A stretch of DNA of 64,000 nucleotides from Lepidostoma basale (Eukaryota > Arthropoda > Insecta > Trichoptera > Lepidostomatidae), in contig JAHDVF020000515.1 in NCBI GenBank assembly GCA_022606425.2, positions 1 to 64,000 on the forward strand, in the 5' to 3' direction. A model generated the notes under the pieces. That model searched no databases, was not told the DNA's origin, and was given only the letters and a program-made list of their open reading frames with translations. Shown piece after piece: positions 9,830-19,770 of this stretch. The translations under genes were made by a program, and so were the position numbers. Positions within the stretch are counted from its first letter, which is position 1. Each line of letters opens with the position of its first letter.

Positions 9830-10199
9830 ATGCGGGAAAACGATATATGATAGAATACCGAACGAAGAAATAAGGAAAAAATGTTAGGCAGATGATTGCA
9901 TCATAAATAAAATTAAGAAAGGATCCTTGAGATGGTTTGGACATATGGAACGGATTAACGGGAGAAGAATGGTTAAAATGCTGTATACAAGCTGTGTGAG
10001 TGGAAAGAGAAGACGTGGAAGACAAAGAAAAACATGCAATGACCAAATTAATTAAATACTAAAAGACCTCCACATTTGAAGTCGGAAAAATCGACGTGCG
10101 TGCATGAACAGATATATGAATAGAGAGGAGGCTAGAGAGGTATGTCAGGAAAGAGCATTATGGCGGTCTATCCTCTCTCTCTACCCCTCCGGGGTTAGT
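9830..10199 (+). mobile_element. A2 RTE-like 3' copy, decayed
   Basis: CGKTIYDRIPNEEIRKKC-like, RWFGHMERINGRRMVKML, GRQRKTCND, then stops. The end is clipped: CCCCTCCGGGGTTAGTTA, so the CGGCGTGATGG before the tail is missing. Confidence 0.82.
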
Positions 10200-10201
10200 T
10201 A

Positions 10202-10698
10202 TCTTTTCGAAGCTGCAGAGAGTTGGTGTCCAGCATTCCCAAAAGAATTGCCGTTGGGATAGATCCACGTATAGCTATCATGCTCCCTCATGGGATATGG
10301 GATACAGGGATTCAGGATACAGGGGATACTTCGAGAACTCGGCCGTACTGGAGGATGTTGCTCTTTATGTCCCCGATAGATATCTCTGACAGCGACAGCA
10401 CAGTTTGTTTTACCGGCCGTCAGAACCAATCTGCCTCTGGTGACACCGGTGGGAAGAGCAATTGATCTGCTGAACGCGGTCTCCTCGGAGATCGATGTCT
10501 TTCATATAAGTGAACGTACGTTCAGGGAACAAATAATCTTGACATTAGAAAGTATCTTGTATCCTAATGTCGAACCATCACTAATGCGTTCCTGGTATTA
10601 TGTTGTATGTTTATAATATTTGACCTATACTCAATAGATGCCTTAAACATTTATACTGTTTGTAATGTATTTTGAGTAAATAAACTGATTTGATTTGT
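10202..10698. mobile_element. G1 copy with inverted 5' part
   Basis: 10202-10300 reads on the minus strand as G1 (MREHDSYTWIYPNGNSFG), while 10310-10560 reads on the plus strand (RGYFENSAVLEDVALYV, PVGRAIDLLNAVSSEID, SERTFR) to a 3' UTR and a TGATTTGATTTG tail at 10687-10698. An inverted 5' block joined to a normal 3' block is the usual signature of twin priming. Confidence 0.8.
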
Positions 10699-10699
10699 A

Positions 10700-11050
10700 T
10701 GGATTAATTGTATCTCGATAGAGACGAAGATGTAAATTGGAAACAGAATGTGGTGTTCGAGGCGTTTACAGGACTTATGACCTGTCATTGGTTGGGTTAA
10801 GCGCATGCTTTATGTAATACAACATTCCGCTCTTCTTACGACCACCACGTCTGACAAATTTTTGGAAGATGTACCTATATATGCTACAATGTTGGGAAAC
10901 ACTTCACATTTTTTAGTTCAATCTACACTAGCGCCTTCTATTAAGATTGGGTGTAAGCATTAAGCAGAAGATCTTTATTAAGCAGAAACGCATTAAACGT
11001 CTACAAGTATTTGTATACATTCAAAAAATGATTTATGTATACTTTCAAAT
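10700..11050 (+). repeat. J repeat
   Basis: Starts TTAATTGTATCTCGATAGAG and shares ACAGGACTTATGACCTGTCA, TTGGGTTAAGCGCATGCTTT and CTACACTAGCGCC with 17297, 20066, 47963 and 58215. Right part GAAGATCTTTATTAAGCAGA and CATTAAACGTCTACAAGTAT recurs at 11864-11949. No open frame; unclassified non-autonomous element. Confidence 0.75.
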
Positions 11051-11052
11051 AA

Positions 11053-11450
11053 TGAACGATGTACGACAGAATCTCAAATGCTGATATTAGGAAGGAGTGT
11101 AGAGCGAAAGAAGGTATTATGAACAAAATTATGAAAGGTTCGCTTCGTTGGTTCGGACATATGGAGCGCATGGGTGAAGAAAGAATGGTTAAAAAAGTAT
11201 ACGTTAACAATGTAAATGGAGTAAGGAGTCGAGGTAGACCGAGGAAAACATGGCATGACCAAATTAATCAAATATTAAAAGTTGGTCATGTCAGAAGCCG
11301 GAAGAATCGACGTGCGTGTATGACTCGATGTATGAATGTGGAGGAAGCTAGAGAGGTGTGCCAGGATAGAGTAGTGTGGCGGTTCATTCTCTCTGCCTAC
11401 CCCTGCGGGGAAACGGCGTGATGGTTTTGTTGTTTGTTTGTTGTTGTTCA
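11053..11450 (+). mobile_element. A3 RTE-like 3' copy, intact frame
   Basis: A 120-codon frame (11059-11421) encodes MYDRISNADIRKECRAKE, WFGHMERMGEERMVKKVY, NNVNGVRSRGRPRKTWHD and SAYPCGETA. Stop, TGG, then a TTTG/TTG tail (11424-11450) instead of TTAG. Hairpin CCCC-TGC-GGGG precedes the stop. Best A3 representative here. Confidence 0.9.
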
Positions 11451-12003
11451 AATAATGAAGGGTCGTTAAGATGGTTTGGACACATGGAAAGAATGAGTGA
11501 AGAAGGCATAATGGTGTTCTTGTACCGACCCTTATGTATGGAAGTGAAGCATGGAACTGACAAAAAAAGGATGAAAGCAGAATCTCTCTGAAAACGAATG
11601 TGTGGTAAATCTGTATATGATAGAGTGTCAAATGAAAGTATAAGAAGTGAATGCAGTGCGAATGAAAAAATAGTGATCAAATAATGAAAGGGTCGTCAAG
11701 ATGGTTTGGACACATGGAAAGAATGAGTGAAGACAGAATGTTGAAGAAGGTATATATGTAAACGACGTGAACGGAGCTAGAAATAGAGGAAGGCCGAGGA
11801 AAACTTCACACAATCAAATCAACTAAATATCAAAGAGTCTTTGTAATCGACGTGCGTGCAATACGAAGATCTTTATTAATCAGAAAAGCATTAAACGTCT
11901 ACAAGTATTTGTATAGGCACATTAAAAAAATGATTTGATTTTATTTGATAGTGTGGCAGTCCATTCTCACTGCCTATCCTTCCGGGGAATCGGCGTGATG
12001 GTG
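11449..12003 (+). mobile_element. rearranged A1 copy with a J scrap
   Basis: RWFGHMERMSEEG (11460-11506) jumps back to a CRPLCMEVKHGTD (LMYGSE region, other frame), runs forward again through RWFGHMERMSEDRM (11698-11742) to 11863, is replaced by a J fragment (11864-11949), then ends with the A1 3' terminus (11950-12003). The frameshift after KKVYM is shared with 12432-12737. Confidence 0.75.
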
Positions 12004-12431
12004 AGAAGAAAATGGTTTGTGAGAATCTTTTGGTGGATAAGGTTAAAAGTGAAATATAATATATGTATTGTTAGAGATATGCCGATTTTGAATCATCTAC
12101 CCCTTCGATCTTCAACGTGTTATTTGCCTGTCTGCCTGAAGGAACGGTACATATCTCAAGAAAGGGTTTTTATTTTTCTAAAATGTATGAAATGGATTTC
12201 AGGGCTTGGATAAACTTCAGGGGTACTTAACTTTGTAAATATAATAATAATTTTATCTACAAATTTGCCGTTTACCGTGGTATTAAGTAGCGATGCAACG
12301 GAAGTGTCATGACGGAAGCAGAAACGGAAACAGATGTAAAAATATTTTTTAGCGGAAACAGAAACGGAAACGGATGCGGAAGTGTAAATACTATGAATAA
12401 AAAAGTTTACTTTTTTACAAAAAACAATGAG
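12004..12431. other. unassigned segment with GGAAAC-type repeats
   Basis: 12308-12385 is a degenerate run of GGAAAC/GGAAGC units, which gives an artefactual TEAETETD/NRNGNG frame. Otherwise nothing recognised. Confidence 0.4.
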
Positions 12432-12737
12432 AAACGTAGTGCGAATGAAAGTGCTATGAACAAAATAATGAAAGGGTCGTTAAGTTGGTTTGGACACATG
12501 GAAAGAATGAGTGAAGATAGAATGGTGAAGAAGGTATATATGTAAAAGACGTGAACGGAGCTAGAAATAGAGGAAGGCCGAGGAAAACTTGGCACAATAT
12601 TAAAGAGTCTATGTAATCGACGTGCGTGCATGACACGATGTATGAGTGTAGAGGAAGCTAGAGATGTATGTCAGGACAGAACGCTGTGGTGGTTCTTTAT
12701 GCCTACCCCTTTGGGGTGACGGCGTGATGGTTAGTTT
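12432..12737 (+). mobile_element. A1 RTE-like 3' copy
   Basis: KRSANESAMNKIMKGSLSWF, GHMERMSEDRMVKKVYM, then frameshift; C-terminal part in another frame to CCCCTTTGGGG, TGATGG and TTAG. Loop TTT differs from TTC but the stem is kept. Confidence 0.85.
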
Positions 12738-13175
12738 GTGCCAGTTGGTACTTATGGTCTTGAAACTGTTACATTGTCCAAACAAAGTGTCGAGAAACTA
12801 CGAGTGACCCAAAGAGCCATGGAAAGAGCCATGTTTGGAATAAGCCTAAGAGACAGAGTCAGAAACGATACGGTGAGAGAAAAAACAAAGGTCACTGACA
12901 TCATCTACCGGGTGGCGACTCTAAAATGGCAATGGGCAGGTCATGTAACCAAAAGCTCAGATGAAAAGTGGACCAGAAGACTGCTGATTTGGAAATTGTG
13001 GACGGCAAAGAGAAGTGCAGGGCGACCGCAACTACGGTGGAATGATGATCTGAACAAACACGTCGGAATAACCTGGATGCAGTCTGCACAGGACAGCGTG
13101 ACATGGAAGCGAATGGAGGAGGCAATTGTTCAGGAGTGGGCGTGAATAGGCTGAGGAAGGAAGGAAGGAAAGAAG
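12738..13175 (+). mobile_element. B family non-LTR 3' copy, intact frame
   Basis: A 135-codon frame (12738-13145) encodes GTYGLETVTLSKQSVEKLRV, MERAMFGISLRDRVRND, KVTDIIYRVATLKWQWAGHV, SAGRPQLRWNDDLNKHVG and MEEAIVQEWA. A short 3' UTR ends in a GGAAG repeat (13152-13177). It starts exactly where the A1 tail ends. Other copies: 39403-39750, 49744-49968, 63158-63975. Confidence 0.88.
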
Positions 13176-13345
13176 GAGTAGATCCAGAAGAAGATGCTGG
13201 AGGGACCATGTAACCCGAATGGATGGTAACAGACTTGCATATACAGCCGCTTATGAAATTCCGAGGGACAGCTGGACCTCATCATCCCACGAGACATGAT
13301 TTCTGTGTCACAGATCGTCACATCTATTAAAAGAAGAATAATAAA
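13176..13345 (+). mobile_element. D-like element 3' end
   Basis: SRRRCWRDHVTRMDGNRLAY, AAYEIPRDSWTSSSHETx, then CACAGATCGTCACATCTATT and AAGAAG/ATAATAA tail. Matches the 8274-8395 end. Confidence 0.78.
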
Positions 13346-13829
13346 AATGTAAAAAAAAAGTAAATTATTGTAAAACCGACAAAGCAATCACGTTTTCATT
13401 ATAAATTAATATCATAATGCAATTTTAAATGTAACTTAATACCGCAACCATTAATAACAAAACTGCATTTTATTATTGTTTATCTCTAAATGGTGAGAGA
13501 TTGAGCGCCGCTGGGAATGATCCAGAATCCTGGTCGATAATCTTCTTGTCACTCGGATCGAGAGGGCGATCAATCAAACAGGATACTTGGTTCGAATCTC
13601 GGGGGGATTCGTATGTAGGTATGTAGATGTGGATATAAACGATGCATTCCCCACATACCTGCACGCCACGCCTGTGTAAACGTAGCAAGGGAGGATAGAT
13701 CACCGAATTACGTTTACCATTAATACGCGATACTATTTTCTATTACAATTAACACAGAGGCAATAATAATGAATCTATAGCAGAGCAAGGGGGCATATCT
13801 TATTTTAATAATAATAATAATAAGGCTAA
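13346..13829. other. unassigned segment with a tRNA B-box-like string
   Basis: GGTTCGAATCTCG at about 13590 resembles a pol III B box, but I see no A box at proper spacing, so a SINE is unproven. Ends in an (AAT)n microsatellite near 13807-13822. Confidence 0.3.
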
Positions 13830-14255
13830 TTTTTATAGCGCCGTTTTCGTGAATAGTTCACCTCAAGAGCGCTTTGACAATGTTTTTAGTCACGAGAGCT
13901 GCATGTGACACCAGCAATCAGATAACCGTTGCTTACATTTTATGGGATATTTTGAAAAGGTGGGTTTTTATGTGAGATTTAAAGTCTGTCGGATTGTCAA
14001 TGCATCTGAGGCGTGTAGGAAGCATATTCCAGGCGGACGGACCTGCCACTGCGAAAGCCCGATCTCCGAAATTTGTCCGGGGGTTGCGCTTTGGCTCAAC
14101 TAATCTGCCCATTGCCGGGAAGTTTGCTGATCGAACCGTAGATTGCCACAAGTTAGTAGCAACACAAAATTCAGATATATAGGCTGGTGCCATTCCGTGA
14201 AGCGCTTTAAAAACCGTCCAGCATAGTTTATACTGGATTCTTTCAGGACACTTGA
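13830..14255 (-). mobile_element. K family CR1/L2-like C-terminal fragment
   Basis: Minus strand reads CPERIQYKLCWTVFKALHG, MAPAYISEFCVATNLWQSTV, GDRAFAVAGPSAWNMLPTRL and DFKSHIKTHLFKI. The RIxYKL, GDRAF and WNxLP pattern is typical of CR1/L2-type C-termini. One frameshift separates the first block. A decayed copy is at 37630-37885. Confidence 0.82.
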
Positions 14256-14589
14256 GATCTCTTTTATTTTATGCCCCGAATTGCCGCACAGACGCCCTTC
14301 GAAGTTCTCCTACATTGACCGTAAAAGTCTTTTAAATGAGATGGTAAAGGAGATAGATCTAGTTGGATACAATTATAGCAAATTCGTGAATACCCTTACA
14401 ACAAGAGCAACAAAGAGATAACTGGCACATTTCTATTCACATGGTTCTATGTACGAGTATATTTCTTTTTTGTCCTTTACATAGATTTGGCTCGCGCTGT
14501 TATAATATAAGGACCTTTCAGTAAAATAATAATCATAATAACAGTATCCAACCATACAAGTATACAGACAAACAAAACAAATGGATATA
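14256..14589. other. unassigned, possible coding remnant
   Basis: Plus strand 14290-14420 reads RRPSKFSYIDRKSLLNEMVK and EIDLVGYNYSKFVNTLTTRA, apparently coding-like, but I do not recognise the family. It may be the upstream part of the L fragment that follows. Confidence 0.35.
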
Positions 14590-14880
14590 TAAGACCTGAC
14601 CAAATTGGAGACCTTGAAAATTGTACACAAAGTGACCGTGGAAGAGACAACAGACAGCACCTACAAATTAACTGAAAATTCAGACGTACACAGACACTGG
14701 ACCAGGAACTGTGACAGATATCACTTACCGAATGCACGAACTAAGGCAGGACAATCAAGGATATTGAACAATGGACTGAAACTTTACAATGAACTACCAA
14801 AAGACACAAGGAGTCTCACTACAAATCAATTTAAAATATACCTGAAACATTACATAATTACAAGTAAGATATAAAAATGT
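14590..14880 (+). mobile_element. L fragment: non-LTR protein C-terminus
   Basis: An 89-codon frame (14605-14874) ends HWTRNCDRYHLPNARTKAG, ILNNGLKLYNELPKD, NQFKIYLKHYI. The LP..RT..G, G.KLYNELP and FK..LK.YI arrangement is characteristic of CR1/jockey-group C-termini. Single copy here. Confidence 0.65.
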
Positions 14881-14889
14881 ATCCATATA

Positions 14890-15300
14890 ATCCAATTGGG
14901 TCAAGACCTGTGTGCGACCAATCCTCACATATGGCATTGAATCGAAGGCAGACACTGTCAAGACAAAGAGCATGCTCAGGACAACCGAGATGAAAACACT
15001 CCGCGCTATAGCTGGCAAAACCTCACGTGTTCGTGTTAGGAATACAGCAATCCGATAAATCTGCGAGGTCGAAGATGTGGTCAGATGGGGACGTCAAAGA
15101 CGACGATACTGGCATCAACATGTAGAAAGAATGAGCTCAAATAGGATACCATACATAGCTCTCCATGGAACGCCAAACGGACAACGCCGACCAGGAAGAC
15201 CCCCGAAACGGTGGAGAGAAAGCTGGAGTTCAGCGTCTCAAGAGGACCCGCCTGAAATAACAGACTCCTGAGTCTACCAAAAGTGAAGAAGAAGAAGAAG
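14890..15300 (+). mobile_element. D family non-LTR 3' copy
   Basis: Plus strand reads CVRPILTYGIESKADTVKTK, MKTLRAIAGKTSRVRVRNTA, one in-frame TAA near 15057, then VEDVVRWGRQRRRYWHQHVE, GRPPKRWRESW and a stop. GAA tail 15283-15300. Only that stop breaks the frame. Confidence 0.85.
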
Positions 15301-15469
15301 GGTTTTAAAAAAGGAAAAAAAAGTATTTATTTAACAATGCATTCGTCAATAATAACCAACTAAATAAACATCAAGCCGTTTCCATGGCAGAAAAATAGAC
15401 AATTACAAAATATATAATAATAAATATCATTTTTTTGTTTGAATTATTTAAAATTTTAATGTAAATTTC

Positions 15470-15602
15470 AATTCGACGTGCATGCATAATACGCTGTATG
15501 CGGGTTTAGGAATATATAGAACTGAAGATATACCTACTCGTAATTTAGAAAGCAATAGTGTGGCGGTCCAACCTCTTTGCTTAACCCTTCAGAAATGATG
15601 GT
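15470..15602 (+). mobile_element. A fragment, decayed
   Basis: FDVHAXYAVCGF-type remnant of RRACMTRCMNV, then GTGTGGCGGTCC and a mutated end; tail lost. Confidence 0.6.
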
Positions 15603-15684
15603 ATAAGTTATCAAGATAGTAATACGAGTATACTCGTATTTTTATTTAAATGCAAAGTTTATTTAATTTTGCGTAACTAAATTA

Positions 15685-16142
15685 ATAACTAACCTTCACG
15701 CCGTTTCCCTGGAGTGGAAGACAAAGGTCTCTCTCCTGACATATACCTCTATATATATATACCTCTCGAGCTTCCTCTATAATACATACATCGTAACACG
15801 TACGCCCGTCGATTTTTCTGACTTCAAATGTGGCCGCCTTCTACTTGATTAATTTGGTATAAAACGTTTTCCTCGGCCGTCCTCGACTTCTTTTTATATT
15901 CACACTGCTTGTTTACACCTTTTTAACCATATTTTTCTAATCCATTTGTTTCATATATCCAAACCATTGAAGCGAACCTTTTTAACTTTATTTAGGACCC
16001 AATTCCTCATTTCTTAGTTCGGTATTCTATAATATGATACATCGTTTTCACGCACATTCTTCTGAATTATTTAATTTCTAAGGCATTTATCATATTTTCA
16101 TCCTTCTTCTGACAACTCTAAACTTCACTTCCAAACATAAGG
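15685..16142 (-). mobile_element. A2 RTE-like 3' copy, old
   Basis: Minus strand follows A2 from the TTCACGCCGTTTCC end to a TYVWK (LMYGS) start near 16140, with many substitutions, a TA-repeat expansion near 15752-15763 and stops. Among the most diverged A copies. Confidence 0.8.
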
Positions 16143-16176
16143 TAAACAATTAATTAATACATATTTTTTAAATGTA

Positions 16177-16223
16177 ACTAACTAACTAACTAACCATCAC
16201 GACACGACACCATCATAACACGA
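16177..16223 (-). mobile_element. A1 3' terminus, severed by SINE M
   Basis: CTAA tail and CCATCACG, then unrelated bases leading into SINE M. The rest of this A1 copy resumes at 16431 with ATCACGCCGTCTCC, so ATCACG may be the target-site duplication. Confidence 0.7.
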
Positions 16224-16430
16224 CGACCTTCGTGGCAGAGTGGTTACGATCTCTGACTTCCATGCCGAAGGTCCTGGGTTCGATTCCCGGCGATGGCAGT
16301 GTGATTGTCACACTGTCTTTGGTCTGGCTACCTATCACATGTCACAAGAATCAATATAATAGCTAAAATATAAAAAAATGTATACAGTAATTGGGTCGAA
16401 ACGACCTGTTGTGTACATAAAAAAAAAATC
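16224..16430 (+). mobile_element. SINE M, tRNA-derived
   Basis: Head has pol III A box TGGCAGAGTGG and B box GGGTTCGATTCCC at normal spacing. Body: GTGTGATTGTCACACTGTC, TTTGGTCTGG, CTACCTATCACATGTCA, AATTGGGTCGAAACGACCTG and an A-rich 3' tail. Part of the body (GTAGAATTCACGTGACAAT) is deleted. Nine copies share this layout; the head looks glycine-tRNA-like, a tentative match. Confidence 0.85.
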
Positions 16431-16906
16431 ACGCCGTCTCCCCGAAGGGGTAGGCACAAATAATGGACTGCCACACTTTTCTTTACTGAGATATTTCTCT
16501 CGATTCCTCAACAATTTTACATCGTGTCATGCACGCGCGTCGATTTCTCTGACTCCTCACGTGGCCGACATTCAATATTTGATTTATTTGATCGTGCCAC
16601 GTTTTCCTCGGTGTTCCTCTATTTCTATTTCCATTTACATCGTTTACATATAATTTTTTTACCATTCTTTCTTCATTAATTCTTTCCATATGTCCAAACC
16701 ATCTTAATGATCCTTTCATTATTTTGTTCATAACACCATCATTAGCACCGCATTCACTTCTTATATTTTCATTCGACACTCTATCGTTCACATAGTATCC
16801 ACACATTCGTCTAAGAGATCTCATTTCTACTGCACTGGCAAAATAATGTCTTTCATCATTCTTTTGCCATTTCCATGCTTCGCTTTCATACGTAAGGGTC
16901 GGATTT
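16431..16906 (-). mobile_element. A1 RTE-like copy, main part
   Basis: Minus frame 16824-16483 (113 codons): MRSLRRMCGYYVNDRVSNEN, WFGHMERINEERMVKKLYVN, TPRKTWHDQINQILNVGHV. Upstream part to MYESEAWKWQ near 16900 in another frame. Confidence 0.86.
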
Positions 16907-17142
16907 GATTTTTAAATGTAATCATATATATTTTTGCAAATAGTGAAAATTTTATTCTATAAATAATTATAATTATTTCATATACGAGTAAGTTAATATT
17001 ATGCGCTTTGATCTCATCCACATATGTTTGAAGCACATAACAATAAATGCCTTTATGTCCACAGATGCTGCTTAAAATCTAAACGTAAGGCAAGTCGAAA
17101 GTGTAATCCAAAATAAAAGATATCCAAATAATATAATCATCT

Positions 17143-17198
17143 AACTAACCTACCATCACGCCGTTTCTCCGAAGGGGTAGGCAGATATGATGGACATC
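17143..17198 (-). mobile_element. A 3'-terminal stub
   Basis: CTAACTAAC tail, CACGCCGTTTCTCCGAAGGG hairpin end, then unrelated sequence. Confidence 0.7.
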
Positions 17199-17296
17199 TA
17201 TAATAGCTCTCTTGATCTGGTGTCTTATCGTCTGGATGATGGCAGCGAGCTGCTGAAACCGGTCAGAAATACAAGAATAAGTCAAATAAATATGAA

Positions 17297-17800
17297 ATTT
17301 AATTGTATCTCAATAGAGACGAAGATGCAAACTGGAAACTGAATATGGATGATCAAGGTGTTTACAGGACTTATGACCTGTCATTGGTTGGGTTAAGCGC
17401 ACGCTTTATGTAATTACAACATTCCCCATTCCACCTATTTCTTTATGACCATGTAAGACAAATTTTTGGAGGTTGTATATATGTTACAAATCTATGCTCA
17501 ACTTCACATGTCAGTTTCAATATGCCATCTATGTAGATTTTGATTACATATGTTAATCTTTTCTTAAGATTAATCTATATAATCCACACATTAACGCCAT
17601 CTATGGAGATTAATTTTTAGCATTTAGCAGAACTACTTTATTAACACAATGTGAAGGTTATCGCCATTAGCGCATTGTTAGAAGCCGCCTGGAGATGTCA
17701 CTCCTATCTATATGCCAAAAATTGACCAGAATGATTACAATATTTTTTGTGAATGTATACTTATACTTGTATACATTCACAAAAAATATCAAATAAATAT
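17297..17800 (+). repeat. J repeat with terminal 21-bp inverted repeat
   Basis: TTAATTGTATCTCAATAGAG start; ACAGGACTTATGACCTGTCA; CTATGGAGATTAAT blocks; GCGCATTGTTAGAAGCCGCC near the right end. Beyond it lies a perfect inverted repeat, arms 17740-17760 and 17769-17789 with an 8-base loop. No coding capacity. Confidence 0.75.
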
Positions 17801-17889
17801 ATTTTTATCTTAGATTTTTCAGATTTGCTTTCATAGAATTTCAAGTTATTGAAAAAATAATCAAAACGATTTTTGCCTGTCAAAGTGGA

Positions 17890-17969
17890 ATTAACGAATG
17901 GTAAAAAAGTATATGTTAACGATGTAAACGGAAGTAGAAATATAGAAAGGCCGACGAAAAAATGGCACG
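17890..17969 (+). mobile_element. A1 fragment
   Basis: NGKKVYVNDVNGSRNIERPT and KKWHD, cut by the 3' end of an antisense N element. Confidence 0.75.
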
Positions 17970-18370
17970 ATCTTCTTCTTCTCCGGCGCTACAACCCTTG
18001 GTGGGTCTTAGCCTCCTTCAAGAAACGTCTTTATCCCATCCTGTCTCTGGCCGCCAGCTCCTACTCTTACTGCTCCAGGACCCGACAGTCTGCCACGGCA
18101 CCATCCAACCATCGTAGTCTCGGCCTGTCGACGCTTCTTCGCCCTACTGGATTGTCAGACAACACTATTTTGGGGAGCTCCAGAATCCTCATGCCGTGCA
18201 AGTGCCCTAGCCAGCGCAGTCTGATCTTTATAAACTTGACCACGCTGACGTCCTGGTATAGATCGTAGAGCTCTGTGTTGTATCTCCTTCTCCACGTCTG
18301 ACTATTCTTAATGGATCCGAAGATTCTGCGGAGGATCTTCCTTTCGAAGCAGTTCATCTTTATTTCATCA
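17970..18370 (-). mobile_element. N family non-LTR 3' fragment (GAA tail)
   Basis: Minus frame 18357-18067 reads MNCFERKILRRIFGSIKNS, LRWLGHLHGMRILELPKIV, VDRPRLRWLDGAVADC; past a stop it continues with EAKTHQGL and a GAA tail (17970-17981). Typical C-terminal zinc-less tail of an endonuclease-RT family. Single copy. Confidence 0.8.
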
Positions 18371-18384
18371 CGTTTAGTGAGTGT

Positions 18385-19060
18385 CCAATAAATAATGATT
18401 TCTTCTAAACATTCAGCTTTTCATTCCAAGTTGACCCGCTTAATTAATATACCACTTTCTATAGAAAATTATAATAATGAACTAAATACAATTAAAAATA
18501 AAGCCTATAATAATGGTTACAATAATAATTTAATTGATAATATTTTAATTGGAAAAATCAAAAATAAATAAACTAAAGGAATCTTGTATTCTCCAGCTCC
18601 CATCAATAAATATAAATAATAATCGATAGCGTAGATTTTTATATATTAATAATTTAACTAATATAATTTTAAAACAACTCTCATTTGACATTAGACCCGC
18701 GTTTTATACAAACAATAATTTAGGTAAATTAATAAAAAATAATAAAAACAAGGAAGATAAATTTTCTCAATCGGAGATTTATAAACTGAAATGTAATGAT
18801 TGCTCATATTTTTAAAAAGGTAAAACAAGGCGTAATTTTAAATTAAGAATAAAATAGCATGTCTCTCTAATAATAATTTTACTGAATTTACTAACCACCC
18901 CATTGAAAATGATCATTAATTTAATAAACATATGGCGTTGAAATTTTGCATGTACGAGTATATAATATAAATATAACTTTGAGCAATCTCGAAATTTTAG
19001 AAATTAAAAAAGCGATTAATAATAAAGAAAATATTATAAATAATCAAATAAATTTAACGT
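18385..19060 (+). mobile_element. Penelope-like element, RT-distal and GIY-YIG remnant
   Basis: An open stretch at 18395-18567 reads SKHSAFHSKLTRLINIPLS, ENYNNELNTIKNKAYNNGYN and LIDNIL, matching the region after the RT core of Penelope-like proteins. Further on, EIYKLKCNDCSYF is followed by GKTRRNFKLRIK (18775-18850), the hallmark C-D-C/GIY-YIG start of their endonuclease, with a stop in place of the YIG tyrosine/isoleucine. HPIENDHNFNKHMALKF follows. Several stops; the copy is dead. It is split at 19060 by an A1 insertion. Confidence 0.85.
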
Positions 19061-19470
19061 TGAAATGAGATCTCTTAGAAGAATGTGTGGATGCTCTGTG
19101 TATGATAGAGTGCCGAATGAAAATATAAGAAGTGAATGCGGTGCGAATGATAGTGTCATAAACAAAATAATGAAAGGATCATTAAGATGGTTTGGACATA
19201 TTGAAAGAATGAATGAAGAAAGAATGGTAAAAAAATTATATGTTAATGATGTAAATGGAACCAGAAATAGAGGAAGACCGAGGAAAACGTGGCACGATCA
19301 AATAAATCAAATATTGAATGTCGGCCATGTGAGGAGTCAGAGAAATCGACGCGTGCATGACACGATGTATGAATGTTGAGGAAGCGAGAGAAATATGTCA
19401 GGAAAGAAAAGTGTGGCAGTCCATTCTTTCTGCCTACCCCTTCGGGGAGACGGCGTGATGGTTAGTTAGT
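19061..19470 (+). mobile_element. A1 insertion in the Penelope-like element, 12-bp TSD
   Basis: Flanked by TAAATTTAACGT at 19049-19060 and 19471-19482. Frame 19065-19379 reads MRSLRRMCGCSVYDRVPNEN through GRPRKTWHDQINQILNVGHV, then a 2-base loss in the CGCGCG of RRACM shifts the frame (RNRRVHDTMYEC). TTAG tail at 19461-19470. 5'-truncated. Confidence 0.93.
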
Positions 19471-19482
19471 TAAATTTAACGT

Positions 19483-19770
19483 CAAGTCCAATCTTTGATT
19501 TATTTCCTTTCTTGTGAGTAATTACCTGAACCCCAATAAGAAGATTAAATTATTATTTTAAAATTTTAATTGATTCAAAATATTTGTTATAACAAAAGCA
19601 TAAACGTTCCAAAATCTTTATAACATCTGTCAAAACTGATCATATTTTAAACAATTTTATAATATTTTAAATATGTATCTTTATAATATCACTGATGAAG
19701 GACCGGTTGTCCGAAACATGTCTGATATATAATTTTAGTTTTTTTAAAGTTAGTGTTGTATAAACAAAAT
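19483..19770 (+). mobile_element. Penelope-like element, 3' part
   Basis: Continues NLTSSPIFDLFPFL, then AT-rich 3' sequence AACATCTGTCAAAACTGATC, the hammerhead-like motif (19686-19728) and TTAGTTTTTTTAAAGTTAGT. Same 3' region at 59985-60052 plus 60591-60725 and, inverted, at 58083-58212. Confidence 0.82.
19686..19728 (+). ncRNA. hammerhead-ribozyme-like motif
   Basis: Stem I ATATCA (19686-19691) pairs TGATAT (19723-19728). Core CTGATGA is at 19692-19698, one extra A at 19699, stem II GGAC/GTCC (19700-19703, 19709-19712), then GAAA (19713-19716), a 2-bp stem III with AT loop, and cleavage-type triplet GTC (19720-19722). Hammerhead ribozymes are known from Penelope-like elements. The extra A after the core departs from the usual form, so activity is uncertain. 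Confidence 0.65.

Noticed and set aside
12308..12390. Repetitive TEAETETD/NRNGNG peptide
   Set aside because: It arises from a GGAAAC-type simple repeat rather than from a conserved protein.
16224..16300. Functional tRNA genes
   Set aside because: A and B boxes are present, but the sequence recurs nine times with a constant non-tRNA body and A tail, and the cloverleaf is imperfect. These are SINE heads.
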